NCBI RefSeq assembly: GCF_900104965.1
Contig: NZ_LT629757.1
Span: forward strand, 124,001-188,000
Reading direction: 5' to 3'
Length of the DNA stretch: 64,000 nt
From: Nocardioides scoriae
Lineage (GTDB): Bacteria; Actinomycetota; Actinomycetes; Propionibacteriales; Nocardioidaceae
The notes under the pieces were generated by a model. The model had not been told where the DNA came from, made no database searches, and was given only the letters and a program-made list of their open reading frames with translations. The number at the start of each line of letters is the position of its first letter. The first letter of the stretch is position 1. This document shows positions 26,194-37,568 of this stretch, piece after piece. The translations under genes and the position numbers were made by a program.

Positions 26194-26197
<4 letters not shown>
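25529..26197 (-). CDS. metI: methionine ABC transporter permease
   Basis: A 222-residue inner-membrane permease with five predicted helices. The family-specific phrases PFVIFIAAVQPLARVVVG, TFGISRIVEQNL and DMSAIAGVVGGGGLGNFALQ (EAA-loop context EAARSVGASRMRIIRTV) identify MetI. It forms the channel of the D/L-methionine importer with MetN and MetQ. The ATG at 26197 overlaps the metN stop by 4 bases. It is the last gene of the metQNI operon. Confidence 0.94.
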
Positions 26198-27222
<1,025 letters not shown>

Positions 27223-27227
27223 GGTGA

Positions 27228-28175
27228 CTACCCCTTCGCCGCGGTCTCGGCCTCGACCTCGTCGAGGGTCGACTGCAGCGTCGACGCCGGCAGCTTGACG
27301 AACTCCGCGGTGCCGCCGGAGACCTCGTCGGCGCCCGCGAGGACGTCCTTGCTGTCCTGGTAGATCTTCACGAGCTCGAGGTACGTCGGGTCGTCGCGGT
27401 CCTCGGCGCGCACGGCGAAGACGTTGACGTAGGGCAGTGCCGACGGGTCGCTGGCGTCGTCCTTGGCGATGGCGTCGTCGAACTCCAGGCCCGCCTTCTC
27501 GACGAAGTCGTTGTTGATGACGGCCGCGGTCACGTCGGGCAGCGAGGTCGGCGTCAGGTCGGCCTTGATCGCCTTGACCTTCACCTTGGAGGCGCTCTGG
27601 TCGACGTCGGCCAGCGTCGAGTAGATGCTGCCGCCGCCCTCGAGCTCCACGAGGCCCTGCGACTGGAGCAGCAGCAGGCCGCGGGCCTGGTTGCTGTCGT
27701 CGTCGGGCACGACCACGGTGTCGCCCTGCTGGATCTCCTCGACCGAGTCGACCTTGCTCGAGTAGAGCGCCAGCGGATAGATCGCGGTCGAGCCCACCGG
27801 GGCCAGGTCGGCGTCGTTGCCGGTGTTGTACTCCGAGAGGTAGACGAGGTGCTGGAACTGGTTGACGTCGAGCTCGCCCTCGCTCAGCGCGGGGTTGAGC
27901 TGCGCGTAGTCGGCGAAGTCCTTCACCTCGAGGTCGATGCCGTGCTTGGCGGCCTCGGCCGTGAACGTGGCCCAGTAGGGGTCGCTCGCGCCGACCGTGC
28001 CGAGCACGACCTTGGTGCGCTCCTGGCCGCCGGCGGCCGCGTCGTCGTCGCCGTTGCGCACGACGAGGAAGGTCACGACCAGCGCCACGAGGACGAGGAC
28101 GAGGACGGCGAGGCCGACGAGCAGCGGCGTGCGGCGGGACTTCGGTGGGGCGATCTGGGGCAGGGCGTCGGACAC
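27228..28175 (-). CDS. metQ: methionine ABC transporter substrate-binding protein, membrane-anchored
   Basis: A 315-residue NlpA/MetQ-type binding protein. Conserved segments are [48 protein letters not shown] and [10 protein letters not shown]. Instead of the usual lipobox it has a proline/basic N-terminus (PPKSRRTP) and one strong membrane helix, [20 protein letters not shown] (about residues 18-38), with no Cys after it; it is therefore probably held by a transmembrane anchor. GTG 28175 follows GAAAGG. First gene of metQNI. Confidence 0.93.
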   Translation of the reverse strand: MSDALPQIAPPKSRRTPLLVGLAVLVLVLVALVVTFLVVRNGDDDAAAGGQERTKVVLGTVGASDPYWATFTAEAAKHGIDLEVKDFADYAQLNPALSEGELDVNQFQHLVYLSEYNTGNDADLAPVGSTAIYPLALYSSKVDSVEEIQQGDTVVVPDDDSNQARGLLLLQSQGLVELEGGGSIYSTLADVDQSASKVKVKAIKADLTPTSLPDVTAAVINNDFVEKAGLEFDDAIAKDDASDPSALPYVNVFAVRAEDRDDPTYLELVKIYQDSKDVLAGADEVSGGTAEFVKLPASTLQSTLDEVEAETAAKG

Positions 28176-28501
28176 GGTGGAGCCTTTCGGGTGGGCGTGC
28201 GGGTGCGGTCGGCAGCGGGCGCGGGTGGGCAGCGCCCACCGGACCGGCGGTGCGGGTGGTGGGGCGAGGAGCGGGCCGGGGCCGTGCCCGTGGGGGCGAC
28301 CGGGCGCCGGACGGCGGGGCTCAGGAGCAGGCGGAGCCGGGACAGCGGCTAAGACAACTAGTCCGAGCGACAAACGAGGGGATCACGTCCTGACACTAGC
28401 CTCGCACCCGCTGCCGGGACGAATCGGCGAGGGGTGCGCGGGGTGTGGGCCTGCTCACGTGCGCGCGGACGGTCCCGCAGGTGCGGGCCTACGATCCGGG
28501 G
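28176..28501. other. 326-bp divergent region between metQ and the YcaQ-like gene
   Basis: Toward metQ the leader is long and proline-codon-like G/C rich; GAAAGG precedes the start. A lower-G+C patch at about 28345-28400 (containing ACTAGT and the minus-strand hexamer TTGTCG) is the likely promoter area, leaving a leader of roughly 150-200 nt. I looked for SAM riboswitch cores and did not recognise one. Toward the right, TACGAT at 28490-28495 is a leaderless-type -10 for the YcaQ-like gene. Confidence 0.5.
28490..28495 (+). promoter_or_regulatory. probable -10 of the YcaQ-like gene
   Basis: TACGAT lies 6 nt before ATG 28502; the transcript would be leaderless. This supports the choice of ATG 28502 over the upstream in-frame start at 28445. 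Confidence 0.45.
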
Positions 28502-29620
28502 ATGGTCGAGGCCCACCAGCTCAGCCGGCGCGACGCCCGTCGCCTCGCCGTGCGCGCGCAGCTGCTGACCCGCGAGCGACCCACGGACGTCGAGGACACG
28601 GTGCGCGCGCTGCCCCTGCTCCAGCTCGACCCGACCCGGGCGGTGGCGCCCAGCGCGGAGCTGGTGCTGTGGAGCCGGCTGGGGTCGTCGTACGCCGCTC
28701 GCGAGCTGTGGGACCTCGTCGACGAGCAGCGCGTCGTGGAGCTGCGCGGGGCGCTGCGGCCGGCCGAGGACGTCGCGCTGTTCCGCGCGGAGATGGACGC
28801 CTGGCCCGGCGTCGGCGACCTCACGGCCTGGCAGCGCGGCAACGCCGCCTGGGTCGAGGCCAACAACGCCTGTCGGATGGACGTGCTGGACCTGCTGCGC
28901 ACCGACGGGCCGCTGCACCTGCGCGACCTGCCCGACACCTGCGTGCAGCCCTGGACCTCCTCGGGGTGGAACGACCGCAAGAACGTCCAGATGCTGCTCG
29001 GCTTCCTGGTCGCCCGCGGCGAGGTCGCGGCGGCGGGCGGCACCGGCCGCGACCGGCTGTGGGACCTGGCCGAGCGGGTCTACCCCGACGGGCCGCAGGT
29101 GCCGCTCCAGGAGGCGCTGCGGCGGCGCGACGAGCAGCGGCTGCGCTCGCTGGGGCTGGCGCGCGCGAGCGGCCCCGAGGTGCCCGGCGAGCCGGTCGTG
29201 GTCGGCGCGGCCGGCGAACCGGCCGTCGTCGAGGGCGTCCCCGGCCAGTGGCGCGTCGACCCGGAGCTGCTCGAGGCCACCCGCGCGCAGCGCTTCGCGG
29301 GGCGCACCGCGCTGCTCTCGCCCTTCGACCGGCTGCTGCACGACCGCCGGCGGATGGGGGAGGTCTTCGAGTTCGACTACGTGCTGGAGATGTACAAGCC
29401 CGCGGCGAAGCGGCGCTGGGGCTACTACGCCCTGCCGGTGCTCCACGGCGACCGGCTGGTCGGCAAGGTCGACGCCAAGGCCGAGCGCGCCCAGGGGGTG
29501 CTCCGCGTGGCCGCCGTCCACGAGGACGTCCCCTTCGGCGCGACGGTGGCGGCCGGCGTGCGGGCCGAGCTCGTCGACCTCGCCCGCTGGCTCGACCTGG
29601 AGCTCGAGCTGCCCGGGTAG
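28502..29620 (+). CDS. YcaQ/AlkZ-like winged-helix DNA glycosylase family protein
   Basis: A 372-residue protein of the HTH_42 family (PF06224). It starts with the tandem winged-helix region ([37 protein letters not shown]) and has the family motifs [34 protein letters not shown] and [19 protein letters not shown]. Relatives AlkZ and YcaQ unhook DNA crosslinks or excise bulky alkyl lesions. The catalytic QxQ/QxD motif of AlkZ appears here as LQLDP near residue 40, as in YcaQ. Divergent from metQ and not obviously part of an operon. Confidence 0.88.
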   Translation: MVEAHQLSRRDARRLAVRAQLLTRERPTDVEDTVRALPLLQLDPTRAVAPSAELVLWSRLGSSYAARELWDLVDEQRVVELRGALRPAEDVALFRAEMDAWPGVGDLTAWQRGNAAWVEANNACRMDVLDLLRTDGPLHLRDLPDTCVQPWTSSGWNDRKNVQMLLGFLVARGEVAAAGGTGRDRLWDLAERVYPDGPQVPLQEALRRRDEQRLRSLGLARASGPEVPGEPVVVGAAGEPAVVEGVPGQWRVDPELLEATRAQRFAGRTALLSPFDRLLHDRRRMGEVFEFDYVLEMYKPAAKRRWGYYALPVLHGDRLVGKVDAKAERAQGVLRVAAVHEDVPFGATVAAGVRAELVDLARWLDLELELPG

Positions 29621-29640
29621 TCCGGCCCGGGTGGGTCCGG

Positions 29641-31692
29641 TCAGTCCAGCCGGACCACGGCGGCCGCACCGGCGTCCAGGTGGGCCCCGGGCTCGACGCG
29701 GGCCCCGGTGAGCAGGTCGAGGCCGGTCACGTGCGCCGGCAGGGCGGCCGGGGTGTCGGCGTGGTTGAGCGCGACGACGTACGCCGCGCCGGCCTCGGAC
29801 GTGCGGGTGACCACCTCCAGCCCGGCTGGCAGGTCGAGCCGCTCGACGCCGGCCGCCTCGCAGACCCGGTCGACCAGGGTGGCCAGCGCGGGGCCGTCGA
29901 CGCGGGTGGCGACGTACCACGCCTGGCCGCCGCCGAGCCGGCGGCGGGTGAGCGCCGGCAGACCGGCCACGGGCCCGTCGGCGAAGGTGTCGAGCACCTC
30001 GGTGTCCTCGCCCACCACGACGTGCTCGGACCAGACGTCGCCGCGCAGGCCGCTCGCGAGCGCGACCGACTCGTCGGCGCGCAGCGGGTGGAACTCCTCG
30101 ACCTGCAGGCCCAGGGTGGTGCCCAGCGGACCGGAGAGGCCCTCGGGGTGGACGGCGTCGTGCTCGTCGACGACGCCGCTGAAGAACGACACCAGCAGGG
30201 TGCCGCCGCCGCGGACGTAGGCGTCCAGGGACGCAGCCGAGGCGGCGGTGACGAGGTAGAGCTGCGGCGCCACCACGAGGTCGTACGCCGCCAGGTCGTC
30301 GCCGGGGTGGGCGAAGTCGACCGTGACCCCGGCGGCCCAGAGGGCGGAGTAGAAGGCCTCGGTGCGCTCCCGGTGGGACAGGTCGGTGCTCGGGCGCCAC
30401 TCCAGGTCCTGGGCCCAGCAGGACTCCCAGTCCCACAGCAGCGCGACGCGCGCCACCGTGCGGCTGCCGGCCACCTCGGCCAGCCGCCCCACGGCCCGGC
30501 CCAGCGCGACGACCTCGCGCCAGCCCCGGGTCGCGGTGCCGCCGTGCGGCAGCATCGCGGAGTGGAACTTCTCCGCGCCGCTGCGCGAGGCGCGCCACTG
30601 GAAGAACAGGATGCCGTCGGCACCGCGGCCCAGGTGCGACAGCGAGCCGCGGGCCATCTCGCCCGGCCGCTTGGCGATGTTGCGCGGCTGCCAGTTGACC
30701 GCCGAGGTGGAGTGCTCCATGAGGATCCACGGGCGACCGCGGGCCAGCGAGCGGGTGAGGTCGGCGTCCATCGCCAGCAGCACGTGGGCGTCGCGGCGCT
30801 CGCCGGTCAGGTAGTGGTCGTTGGCGACGACGTCGACCTCGCGGGCCCAGGCCCAGTAGTCGACGTGGGCGCAGCTGGTCGCCATGAAGTTGGTCGTCAC
30901 CGGCAGCGGCCGCCCGACGGCGTCGCCCGCGGCGTGGAGCAGGTCGCGCTCGCGCACGAAGCAGGCGCGCAGCTCGTCGTCGCAGAAGCGCGCGAAGTCG
31001 AGCTGCTGGGCCGGGTTGACCACCGAGGCGGCGGCCGCCGGGGTCCGCACCTCCTCCCAGGTGCCGTGGCGCTGGCCCCAGAAGGCCGTGCCCCAGGCCG
31101 CGTTCAGCGTGTCGAGGTCGCCGTGGCGCTCCCGCAGCCAGTCGCGGAAGGCCACCTGCGAGGTCGCGCAGTGGCACTCGTGGACGGGCGCGCCGTACTC
31201 GTTGTGGACGTGCCACATCCGCACGGCCGGGTGGGCGGCGTACCGCTCGGCCAGGGCGCGGGTGATCCGCGTGGCGGCCTCGGCGTACGCCGGCGAGCTG
31301 GGGCACATGATCCCGCGGGAGCCCGGCCCGAGGCGGACGCCGGCGCGGTCGACCACCCAGGCCTCGGGGTGCGCGGCGTACAGCCAGGCGGGCGGGGCGG
31401 CGGTCGGCGTCGCCAGGTCGACGGCGATGCCGTGGGCGTGGAGCAGGTCGACCACCCGGTCCAGCCAGCCCAGGTCGATCTCCCCGGGACGGGGCTCCAG
31501 CAGCGCCCAGGAGAAGATGCCGACGCTCACCATGGTGACCCCGGCCTCGCGCATCAGCCGGACGTCCTCGAGCCACACCGACTCGTCCCACTGCTCGGGG
31601 TTGTGGTCGGCCCCGAAGGCGATGCCGGGCAGGCCCTCGGGCCAGGTGGGCCGATCGGTCCGGGGGAGGGGGCCGGGGTGCGCGTCGGTCAT
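29641..31692 (-). CDS. beta-galactosidase, GH42 family
   Basis: A 683-residue glycosidase. The N-terminal barrel has the GH42 signatures [15 protein letters not shown] and [17 protein letters not shown], the acid/base Glu in [16 protein letters not shown] (with the zinc-site cysteines nearby) and the nucleophile Glu in [18 protein letters not shown] trimerisation/GATase-like middle domain and a small C-terminal beta domain follow ([12 protein letters not shown]). There is no signal peptide, so it is an intracellular enzyme that needs imported galactosides; no transporter is adjacent. Its stop lies 20 bases from the convergent YcaQ-like gene. Confidence 0.95.
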   Translation of the reverse strand: MTDAHPGPLPRTDRPTWPEGLPGIAFGADHNPEQWDESVWLEDVRLMREAGVTMVSVGIFSWALLEPRPGEIDLGWLDRVVDLLHAHGIAVDLATPTAAPPAWLYAAHPEAWVVDRAGVRLGPGSRGIMCPSSPAYAEAATRITRALAERYAAHPAVRMWHVHNEYGAPVHECHCATSQVAFRDWLRERHGDLDTLNAAWGTAFWGQRHGTWEEVRTPAAAASVVNPAQQLDFARFCDDELRACFVRERDLLHAAGDAVGRPLPVTTNFMATSCAHVDYWAWAREVDVVANDHYLTGERRDAHVLLAMDADLTRSLARGRPWILMEHSTSAVNWQPRNIAKRPGEMARGSLSHLGRGADGILFFQWRASRSGAEKFHSAMLPHGGTATRGWREVVALGRAVGRLAEVAGSRTVARVALLWDWESCWAQDLEWRPSTDLSHRERTEAFYSALWAAGVTVDFAHPGDDLAAYDLVVAPQLYLVTAASAASLDAYVRGGGTLLVSFFSGVVDEHDAVHPEGLSGPLGTTLGLQVEEFHPLRADESVALASGLRGDVWSEHVVVGEDTEVLDTFADGPVAGLPALTRRRLGGGQAWYVATRVDGPALATLVDRVCEAAGVERLDLPAGLEVVTRTSEAGAAYVVALNHADTPAALPAHVTGLDLLTGARVEPGAHLDAGAAAVVRLD

Positions 31693-31713
31693 GCGGGCGA
31701 GCCTGGCACGCGC

Positions 31714-32616
31714 TCAGGCCGCGGCGTCCGCCGACGTCGCCCGCAGCGCCTCGAGCAGCACGCGCAGCGGCGGCCACGCGTCGCGGCCGCGGCGGGTGAC
31801 GGCCCACGCCTGGAGCACGGCGGCGTCCTCGGCCAGCGGCAGCACCCGCACCCCGGGCCCGGTCGGCCGGTCCAGCGGCAGCAGCGCGACGCAGTCCTGG
31901 GCGACGACGAGGTCCTCCACGAGGTCGAGGCTGTCGATGGAGTGGGCCAGCCGCGGCGTGAAGCCCGCCATCGCCCCGAGCGCGCGCACGACGTCGGCGT
32001 CGGCGGTGTTGCGGGAGTTGACGACCCAGGCCCGGTCGGCCCACCGCGCCAGGTCGCGGGCGTCCGCGGCGGGGTGGCGCTCGAGCTCGGTGGCGGGCAC
32101 GCCCAGCCCCCAGGGCGTGCGCCACAGCGGCACCGCCCGCAGCGTCGCCGGCCACGACACCGGCGCCAGGCCGTAGTCGTAGCTGAGCCCGAGGTCGAGG
32201 TCGTCGGCCTCGAGCAGTGCGACCGTCTCGAGCGGCTCGTACTCGTGCACCACCACCTCCACGCCCGGGTGCGCCTCGGCGAGCGCGGCCATCGCGGGCA
32301 GCAGCGTGCGTCGCACGCCGGTCGCGAAGCCACCCACCCGCACCGTGCCGACCGGGGCGGCATCGGGGTCGAGGTCGAGCCGGGCGGCCTCGACGGCGGC
32401 CAGGATGGTCACGGCGTGCTCGGCCAGCCGACGGCCCGCGGGGGTCAGCCGCACCCGGCGGCCCACGGGCTCGACCAGCGCCGTGCCGGCCTCGCGGGCC
32501 AGGGTGGCCAGCTGCTGGGAGACCGCCGAGGTGCTCAACCCCCGGGTGTCGGCGACCTCGCGCATCGACCCGAGGCGGGACAGGTCGAGCAGCAGGCCGA
32601 GGCGGTGGACGTCCAT
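31714..32616 (-). CDS. LysR family transcriptional regulator
   Basis: A 300-residue LTTR: N-terminal HTH (residues about 2-60, [20 protein letters not shown], then [10 protein letters not shown]) and a C-terminal periplasmic-binding-like effector domain ([19 protein letters not shown]). ATG 32616 lies 7 nt from GACAAT (32629-32624), a leaderless-type -10, and matches family starts ([20 protein letters not shown]); an ATG three codons upstream is the alternative. It is divergent from an EamA-type exporter with an 84-bp gap, the usual arrangement for LysR control of an amino-acid or metabolite exporter. Confidence 0.9.
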   Translation of the reverse strand: MDVHRLGLLLDLSRLGSMREVADTRGLSTSAVSQQLATLAREAGTALVEPVGRRVRLTPAGRRLAEHAVTILAAVEAARLDLDPDAAPVGTVRVGGFATGVRRTLLPAMAALAEAHPGVEVVVHEYEPLETVALLEADDLDLGLSYDYGLAPVSWPATLRAVPLWRTPWGLGVPATELERHPAADARDLARWADRAWVVNSRNTADADVVRALGAMAGFTPRLAHSIDSLDLVEDLVVAQDCVALLPLDRPTGPGVRVLPLAEDAAVLQAWAVTRRGRDAWPPLRVLLEALRATSADAAA

Positions 32617-32700
32617 GGCCGCCATTGTCCACGAAACCAGGACGGTGCGTGCAGCCAAGACGCGTGGACGCGGACGGTCACCAGGTCGTTGACTGGACCC

Positions 32701-33645
32701 GTGAGCGCGACCACCCACCCCGTCACCGATCCGACCGGCACGACCGGCCCGACCGGCCCCGGCCCCTCCGCCGCCCGGCAGGGCGCGCTGCTGGCCTGCG
32801 CCTCGATGCTGTGCGTGCAGCTCGGCCTGGCCGTCTCGGTCGGGCTGATCGACCGCATCGGCACCGACGGCGCGGCCTTCCTGCGGCTGTCCTGGGCCGG
32901 GGTGCTGCTGCTCGTCGTGGGCCGTCCCTGGCGGGTGCGCTGGACCCGCGACGCGGTCGCGGCCTGCGTGGCGCTGGGCGTGGTGACCGCGACGGTGACG
33001 CTGCTCTTCATGGAGGCCGTCGCGCGGCTGCCGCTCGGCACCGCCAGCGCTCTGGAGTTCCTCGGCCCGCTCGGGGTCGCCGTGCTGCGCGGGCGGGGGA
33101 CCGGCCGCTGGGTCTGGCCGCTGCTCGCGGGGGCCGGGGTGCTGCTGCTCACCGAGCCGTGGGACGGCCGGGCCGACCCGGTGGGCGTGGCCTTCGCGCT
33201 GGGCGCGGCGTGCTGCTGGGCGGCGTACATCCTGCTCACCCAGCGGGTCGGCGACCAGGTGGCCGGTCTGTCCGGGCTGGCGATCTCGATGCCCGTCGCG
33301 GGCCTGGTCGCCGCGGCCGTCGCCGGCCCCGCGACGCTCCCGCAGCTGACCCCCGAGCTGTGGCTGGTCGGCCTGGGCCTGGCGCTGCTGCTGCCCGTCG
33401 TGCCCTTCAGCCTGGAGCTGGTGGCGCTGCGCCGGCTGCACGCCGCGGCGTTCGGGACGCTGATGAGCCTCGAGCCGGCCTTCGCGCTGCTGGTCGGCCT
33501 GGTGCTGCTCGGCCAGGTGCCGACGGGCCTGGCGGTGCTGGGGATCGGCTTCGTGGTCGCCGCCGGCGTCGGGGCGGCCCGCACCGGTGAGAGGGACGGT
33601 CCCGCCGCCGAGGTCGAGCAGCCCGCTCCGCACGCCGTCGGCTGA
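32701..33645 (+). CDS. EamA/RhtA-type drug/metabolite exporter
   Basis: A 314-residue DMT-superfamily permease with about ten hydrophobic helices and two internally related EamA halves ([19 protein letters not shown], then [20 protein letters not shown] in the first; [20 protein letters not shown] in the second). RhtA-like members export threonine, homoserine and related compounds. The N-terminus is a Thr/Pro/Gly-rich tail. GTG 32701 is the first start beyond the divergent LysR promoter region. Substrate is inferred only from the family. Confidence 0.88.
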   Translation: MSATTHPVTDPTGTTGPTGPGPSAARQGALLACASMLCVQLGLAVSVGLIDRIGTDGAAFLRLSWAGVLLLVVGRPWRVRWTRDAVAACVALGVVTATVTLLFMEAVARLPLGTASALEFLGPLGVAVLRGRGTGRWVWPLLAGAGVLLLTEPWDGRADPVGVAFALGAACCWAAYILLTQRVGDQVAGLSGLAISMPVAGLVAAAVAGPATLPQLTPELWLVGLGLALLLPVVPFSLELVALRRLHAAAFGTLMSLEPAFALLVGLVLLGQVPTGLAVLGIGFVVAAGVGAARTGERDGPAAEVEQPAPHAVG

Positions 33646-33712
33646 CCCGGGCGGAACATCCGCCGGGGCGGCGGCCTTGCACCGGGGAGACCCCGGACCC
33701 CGAGGAGCACCC

Positions 33713-34684
33713 GTGACCGCCGCCAACGTCCCTGCCACCACCACCGCCGTCGTCGCCACCGCCTACGGCGGGCCCGAGGTCCTCGAGCTGGTCGAGGTCG
33801 AGGTGCCCGTGCCCGGGCCGGGCGAGGTCACCGTCGAGGTGCGCGCCGCGGGGATCAACCCGGTCGACGCCAAGAACGTCGGCGGGACGATGGGCGCCGA
33901 CCCGGCCTCCCTGCCGCTGAGGGTCGGTCTCGAGGTCGCCGGCGTGGTCACGGCCGCGGGCGAGGGCGCGACCGGCCCCGCAGGTCCCGTGGAGGTGGGC
34001 GACGAGGTGATCGGCTACCCCGTCAGCGGCGGGTACGCCGGCGCGGTGACCGTCCCCGCGACCTCGGTGTTCCCCAAGCCGGCCGGCCTGGGCTTCGAGG
34101 CGGCCGCGGGCCTGTCGCTGACCGGCGTCACGGCGTACCACCTGCTCGAGGCGACGGGCGTCACCGGCGCCGACACCGTGCTGGTCCACGGCGTCGCCGG
34201 CGGCGTCGGCCTCACCACCGCCCAGCTGGCGCTCGAGCGCGGGGCCACGGTGGTCGGCACCGCCCGGCCCGACCGCCACGACGACCTGCGGGCCCGCGGC
34301 GTCGTGCCGGTGGCGTACGGCGCGGGGCTGGCCGACCGGGTCCGCGAGGCCGCTCCCGAGGGGATCGACGTCGCCCTCGACACGGTCGGCACCGACGAGG
34401 CCGTCGACGTCTCGCTCGAGCTCGTGACCGACCGGCGGCGGATCGCGACGGTGGCGGCCTTCGGTCGCGCGCTGGACGACGGCGTCCAGCTGCTCGGCAG
34501 CGGGCCCGGTGCCGACCCGGGCACCGAGATCCGCAGCCGTGGCCGGCTGGTGCTGACCGACCTGGTCGAGCGCGGTGCCCTCGAGGTCGTGGTGGCGCGC
34601 ACCTTCCCGCTCGCCGAGGTGGCGGCCGCCACCGCGCTGGTGACCGACGGTCACGCCGGCGGCAAGGTCGTGCTGGTGCCCTGA
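33713..34684 (+). CDS. zinc-independent quinone oxidoreductase-like MDR protein
   Basis: A 323-residue medium-chain reductase. The N-terminal domain shows VRAAGINPVDAKNVGG and GLEVAGVVTAAGEG; the Rossmann domain has VHGVAGGVGLTTAQLALERG (residues about 155-174), matching NADPH:quinone oxidoreductases. No structural-zinc cysteines are present. GTG 33713 follows CGAGGAG. It is 67 bases downstream of the exporter gene, but likely has its own transcript. Confidence 0.9.
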   Translation: MTAANVPATTTAVVATAYGGPEVLELVEVEVPVPGPGEVTVEVRAAGINPVDAKNVGGTMGADPASLPLRVGLEVAGVVTAAGEGATGPAGPVEVGDEVIGYPVSGGYAGAVTVPATSVFPKPAGLGFEAAAGLSLTGVTAYHLLEATGVTGADTVLVHGVAGGVGLTTAQLALERGATVVGTARPDRHDDLRARGVVPVAYGAGLADRVREAAPEGIDVALDTVGTDEAVDVSLELVTDRRRIATVAAFGRALDDGVQLLGSGPGADPGTEIRSRGRLVLTDLVERGALEVVVARTFPLAEVAAATALVTDGHAGGKVVLVP

Positions 34685-34758
34685 GCGGGGCCCGCCGTCG
34701 ACCACGCGGCACGCACCCCGCGCCGATTGCCCGAGGTTCGCGGGGGTACAAAGGCCCC

Positions 34759-37146
34759 ATGGTGCTGCGACGCAAGGCCCCCATGGCCGACATCGACGAG
34801 AACAACCTCAAGGTCGGCCACCGCAAGAAGGCGGCGGCGGGCGTGCCGGCCGTGGCGGTGTCCATGAAGCGCTCGCTGGAGCAGATGGGTCCCTACCGGA
34901 CGGCCCGGACGCTGCTCAAGCTCAACCAGGCCGACGGCTTCGACTGCCAGGGCTGCGCCTGGCCCGACCCCGACCCCGAGCACCGCCACGCCGCGGAGTT
35001 CTGCGAGAACGGCGCCAAGGCCGTGGCCGAGGAGGCCACCAAGCGCACCGTGTCCCACGAGTTCTTCGCCGAGAACAGCCTCGCCGACCTCTCCGGCCGC
35101 ACCGACTACTGGCTGGGCCACCAGGGCCGCCTCGTGCACCCGGTGGTCAAGCGCAGCGGCGGCACCCACTACGAGCCGATCTCGTGGGAGGACGCCTTCG
35201 CCCTGGTCGGCGACAAGCTGCGCAGCCTGGCGAGCCCCGACGAGGCGATCTTCTACACCTCCGGCAAGGTCTCCAACGAGGCGGCGTACGTCTACCAGCT
35301 GTTCTCCCGGACCTACGGCACCAACAACCTCCCCGACTGCTCCAACATGTGCCACGAGTCGACCTCGGTCGCGCTCGCCGAGACGATCGGCATCGGCAAG
35401 GGCTCGGTCAGCCTGGACGACGTCCACCACGCCGAGCTGATCATCATCAGCGGCCAGAACCCCGGCACCAACCACCCGCGCATGCTCAGCGCGCTGGAGA
35501 TCGCCAAGCAGAACGGCGCCAAGATCCTCGCGATCAACCCGCTGCCCGAGGCCGGCCTGTTCCGCTTCGACAACCCGCAGACGCCGCGCGGCGTCAGCGG
35601 CATCGGCACCGGCCTGGCCGACATGTTCCTGCCGATCCGCATCAACGGCGACCTCGCCCTGTGGCAGGGCGTCGCGGCGGTGCTGCTCGAGGCCGAGGAG
35701 CGCCAGGGCGGCGTGCTGGACCGCGACTTCATCGAGAGCTCGACCGTGGGCTTCGACGCCTGGGCCGCCGAGCTGAAGAACCTCGACTGGACCGAGGTCG
35801 AGCGGGCCACCGGCCTGACGCAGGCGCAGGTCCGCGAGGCCGCGCAGATGCTCATCGACTCCGACGCGACCGTGCACTGCTGGGCCATGGGCATCACCCA
35901 GCACCGCAACTCCGTCGGCACCATCAAGGAGATCGTCAACGTCTCCCTCATGCAGGGCAACATCGGCAAGCCCGGCGCCGGCCTGTGCCCCGTGCGCGGC
36001 CACTCCAACGTGCAGGGCGACCGCACCATGGGCATCTGGGAGAAGGTCCCCGACCACTTCCTCGACGCCCTGGCCGCCCACCACGGCATCGACCCGCCCC
36101 GTGAGCACGGCCTCGACACCGTCGACTCCATCCGGGCGCTGCGCGACGGCAAGGCCAAGGTCTTCATGGGCCTCGGCGGCAACTTCGTGCAGGCGGCGCC
36201 CGACACGGTCGTCACCGAGTCGGCGATGCAGCAGGCCGAGCTGACGGTGCAGGTCTCGACCAAGCTCAACCGCTCCCACGTCACCTGCGGCGACGTGGCG
36301 CTGATCCTCCCGCCCCTGGGTCGCAGCGAGCAGGACCGCACCGGCGGTCGCGACCAGCGCGTCACGGTCGAGGACTCGATGTCGGCCGTGCACGCCTCCC
36401 GCGGGCCGCTCAAGCCGGCCGCCCCCACGCTGCGCTCCGAGGTCGACATCCTGTGCTCGATCGCCGAGGCGACGCTGGGCACCGACGGCCCGGTCCCGTG
36501 GAGCAGCTACCGCGCCGACTACACCGAGATCCGCAGGGCCATCTCGGTCGTGGTGCCCGGCTGCGCGGCGTACGACGAGAAGGTCGACCAGCCCGGCGGC
36601 TTCGTGCTGCCGCACCCGCCGCGCGACACCCGCACCTTCCCGACCGAGCCCGGCAAGGCGGTCTTCAGCGTGGTGCCGATGAGCGTGCTCCAGCAGCCCG
36701 AGGGTCGGCTGCTGCTGCAGACCATGCGCAGCCACGACCAGTTCAACACCACCATCTACGGCCTCTCGGACCGCTACCGCGGCATCTCCGACGGCCGCCG
36801 CGTGGTCTTCCTGCACCCCGACGACATCACCGAGTCGCCGTGGCAGGAGGGCGACCTGGTCGACCTGGTCAGCGAGTGGGAGGACGGCACCGAGCGCCGC
36901 GCGTCGTCGTTCCGGATCGTCTCCTACGCCACCCCGAAGGGCTGCGCCGCGGCGTACTACCCCGAGACCAACCCGCTGATCCCGCTCGACTCCACCGCCG
37001 AGGCCAGCAACACCCCGACCTCGAAGGGCATCGTGATCCGGCTCGAGCCCAACACCGCCGGCCACGACGCCTCCGAGGGCAACGGCGACGCGGTCGGCTC
37101 CGACGAGGGCCACAAGTCCGACGTGGAGCCCGAGCAGCTCAGCTGA
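34759..37146 (+). CDS. FdhF/YdeP family molybdopterin oxidoreductase
   Basis: A 795-residue formate-dehydrogenase-like enzyme. The N-terminal cluster region has CQGCAWPDPDPEHRHAAEFC, followed by FYTSGKVSNEAAYVYQL, the NMCHESTSVALAE segment with a Cys in the active-site region, ISGQNPGTNHPRM and the C-terminal molybdopterin-guanine dinucleotide-binding domain (RSHDQFNTTIYGLSDRYRG). This matches the YdeP subgroup, linked to acid or oxidative stress, rather than respiratory formate dehydrogenases; no electron-transfer subunits or fdhD are adjacent. It lacks a Tat signal. The ATG at 34759 is used; ATG 34783 also fits. Confidence 0.92.
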   Translation: MVLRRKAPMADIDENNLKVGHRKKAAAGVPAVAVSMKRSLEQMGPYRTARTLLKLNQADGFDCQGCAWPDPDPEHRHAAEFCENGAKAVAEEATKRTVSHEFFAENSLADLSGRTDYWLGHQGRLVHPVVKRSGGTHYEPISWEDAFALVGDKLRSLASPDEAIFYTSGKVSNEAAYVYQLFSRTYGTNNLPDCSNMCHESTSVALAETIGIGKGSVSLDDVHHAELIIISGQNPGTNHPRMLSALEIAKQNGAKILAINPLPEAGLFRFDNPQTPRGVSGIGTGLADMFLPIRINGDLALWQGVAAVLLEAEERQGGVLDRDFIESSTVGFDAWAAELKNLDWTEVERATGLTQAQVREAAQMLIDSDATVHCWAMGITQHRNSVGTIKEIVNVSLMQGNIGKPGAGLCPVRGHSNVQGDRTMGIWEKVPDHFLDALAAHHGIDPPREHGLDTVDSIRALRDGKAKVFMGLGGNFVQAAPDTVVTESAMQQAELTVQVSTKLNRSHVTCGDVALILPPLGRSEQDRTGGRDQRVTVEDSMSAVHASRGPLKPAAPTLRSEVDILCSIAEATLGTDGPVPWSSYRADYTEIRRAISVVVPGCAAYDEKVDQPGGFVLPHPPRDTRTFPTEPGKAVFSVVPMSVLQQPEGRLLLQTMRSHDQFNTTIYGLSDRYRGISDGRRVVFLHPDDITESPWQEGDLVDLVSEWEDGTERRASSFRIVSYATPKGCAAAYYPETNPLIPLDSTAEASNTPTSKGIVIRLEPNTAGHDASEGNGDAVGSDEGHKSDVEPEQLS

Positions 37147-37568
37147 TGACGACGGCCACCTCCTGCCTCTTCTGCCGGATCGCGGCGGGGGAGGAGGAGG
37201 CGTCGGTCGCGTGGGCCGACGACGACCTCGTCGCCTTCCTCGACGTCCGCCCGCTGTTCAAGGGGCACGTGCTGCTGGTGCCCCGCGAGCACGTCGAGAC
37301 CCTGCCCGAGCTGCCCGACCGGCTGCGCGAGCCGTTCCTGGCAGCCGTCCAGCGGCTGGCGACCGCGATGGTCGAGGGCCTGGGCGCCCAGGGCAGCTTC
37401 GTGGCGATGAACAACACGGTCTCCCAGTCGGTCCCGCACCTGCACTGCCACGTGGTGCCACGCACGAGGGGCGACGGCCTGCGGGGCTTCTTCTGGCCCC
37501 GCACGACGTACGCCGACCGCGACGACCGGGACGCCTGGGCGGCCCGCATCGCCGCCGCACTAGAGTGA
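37146..37568 (+). CDS. HIT family protein
   Basis: A 140-residue histidine-triad nucleotide hydrolase. The motif HLHCHVVPR (about residues 98-106) and the N-terminal CLFCRIAAGEEEASVAW with a CxxC pair are typical of HIT proteins that act on AMP derivatives. The ATG shares one base with the stop of the molybdoenzyme gene (TGATG), so the two are probably translated together. That pairing is odd and may indicate a nucleotide by-product of that enzyme's cofactor or stress role; this is inference. Confidence 0.92.
   Translation: MTTATSCLFCRIAAGEEEASVAWADDDLVAFLDVRPLFKGHVLLVPREHVETLPELPDRLREPFLAAVQRLATAMVEGLGAQGSFVAMNNTVSQSVPHLHCHVVPRTRGDGLRGFFWPRTTYADRDDRDAWAARIAAALE

Noticed and set aside
28176-28400. 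Possible SAM riboswitch before metQNI
   Set aside because: The leader is long enough, but I could not find a recognisable SAM-I, SAM-II or SAM-IV core; calling one would be a guess.
27997-32700. Very long plus-strand frame leading into the EamA exporter gene, and the long minus-strand frame opposite it
   Set aside because: It is a product of G/C-rich third positions: the frame runs antisense to the GH42 and LysR genes, has low-complexity Arg/Gly/Ala composition and no family motifs. Only the EamA part from 32701 is real.
34651-37113. 820-codon minus-strand frame opposite the molybdoenzyme
   Set aside because: Shadow with repetitive Val/Gly/Asp content, while the plus strand encodes a full FdhF/YdeP protein.
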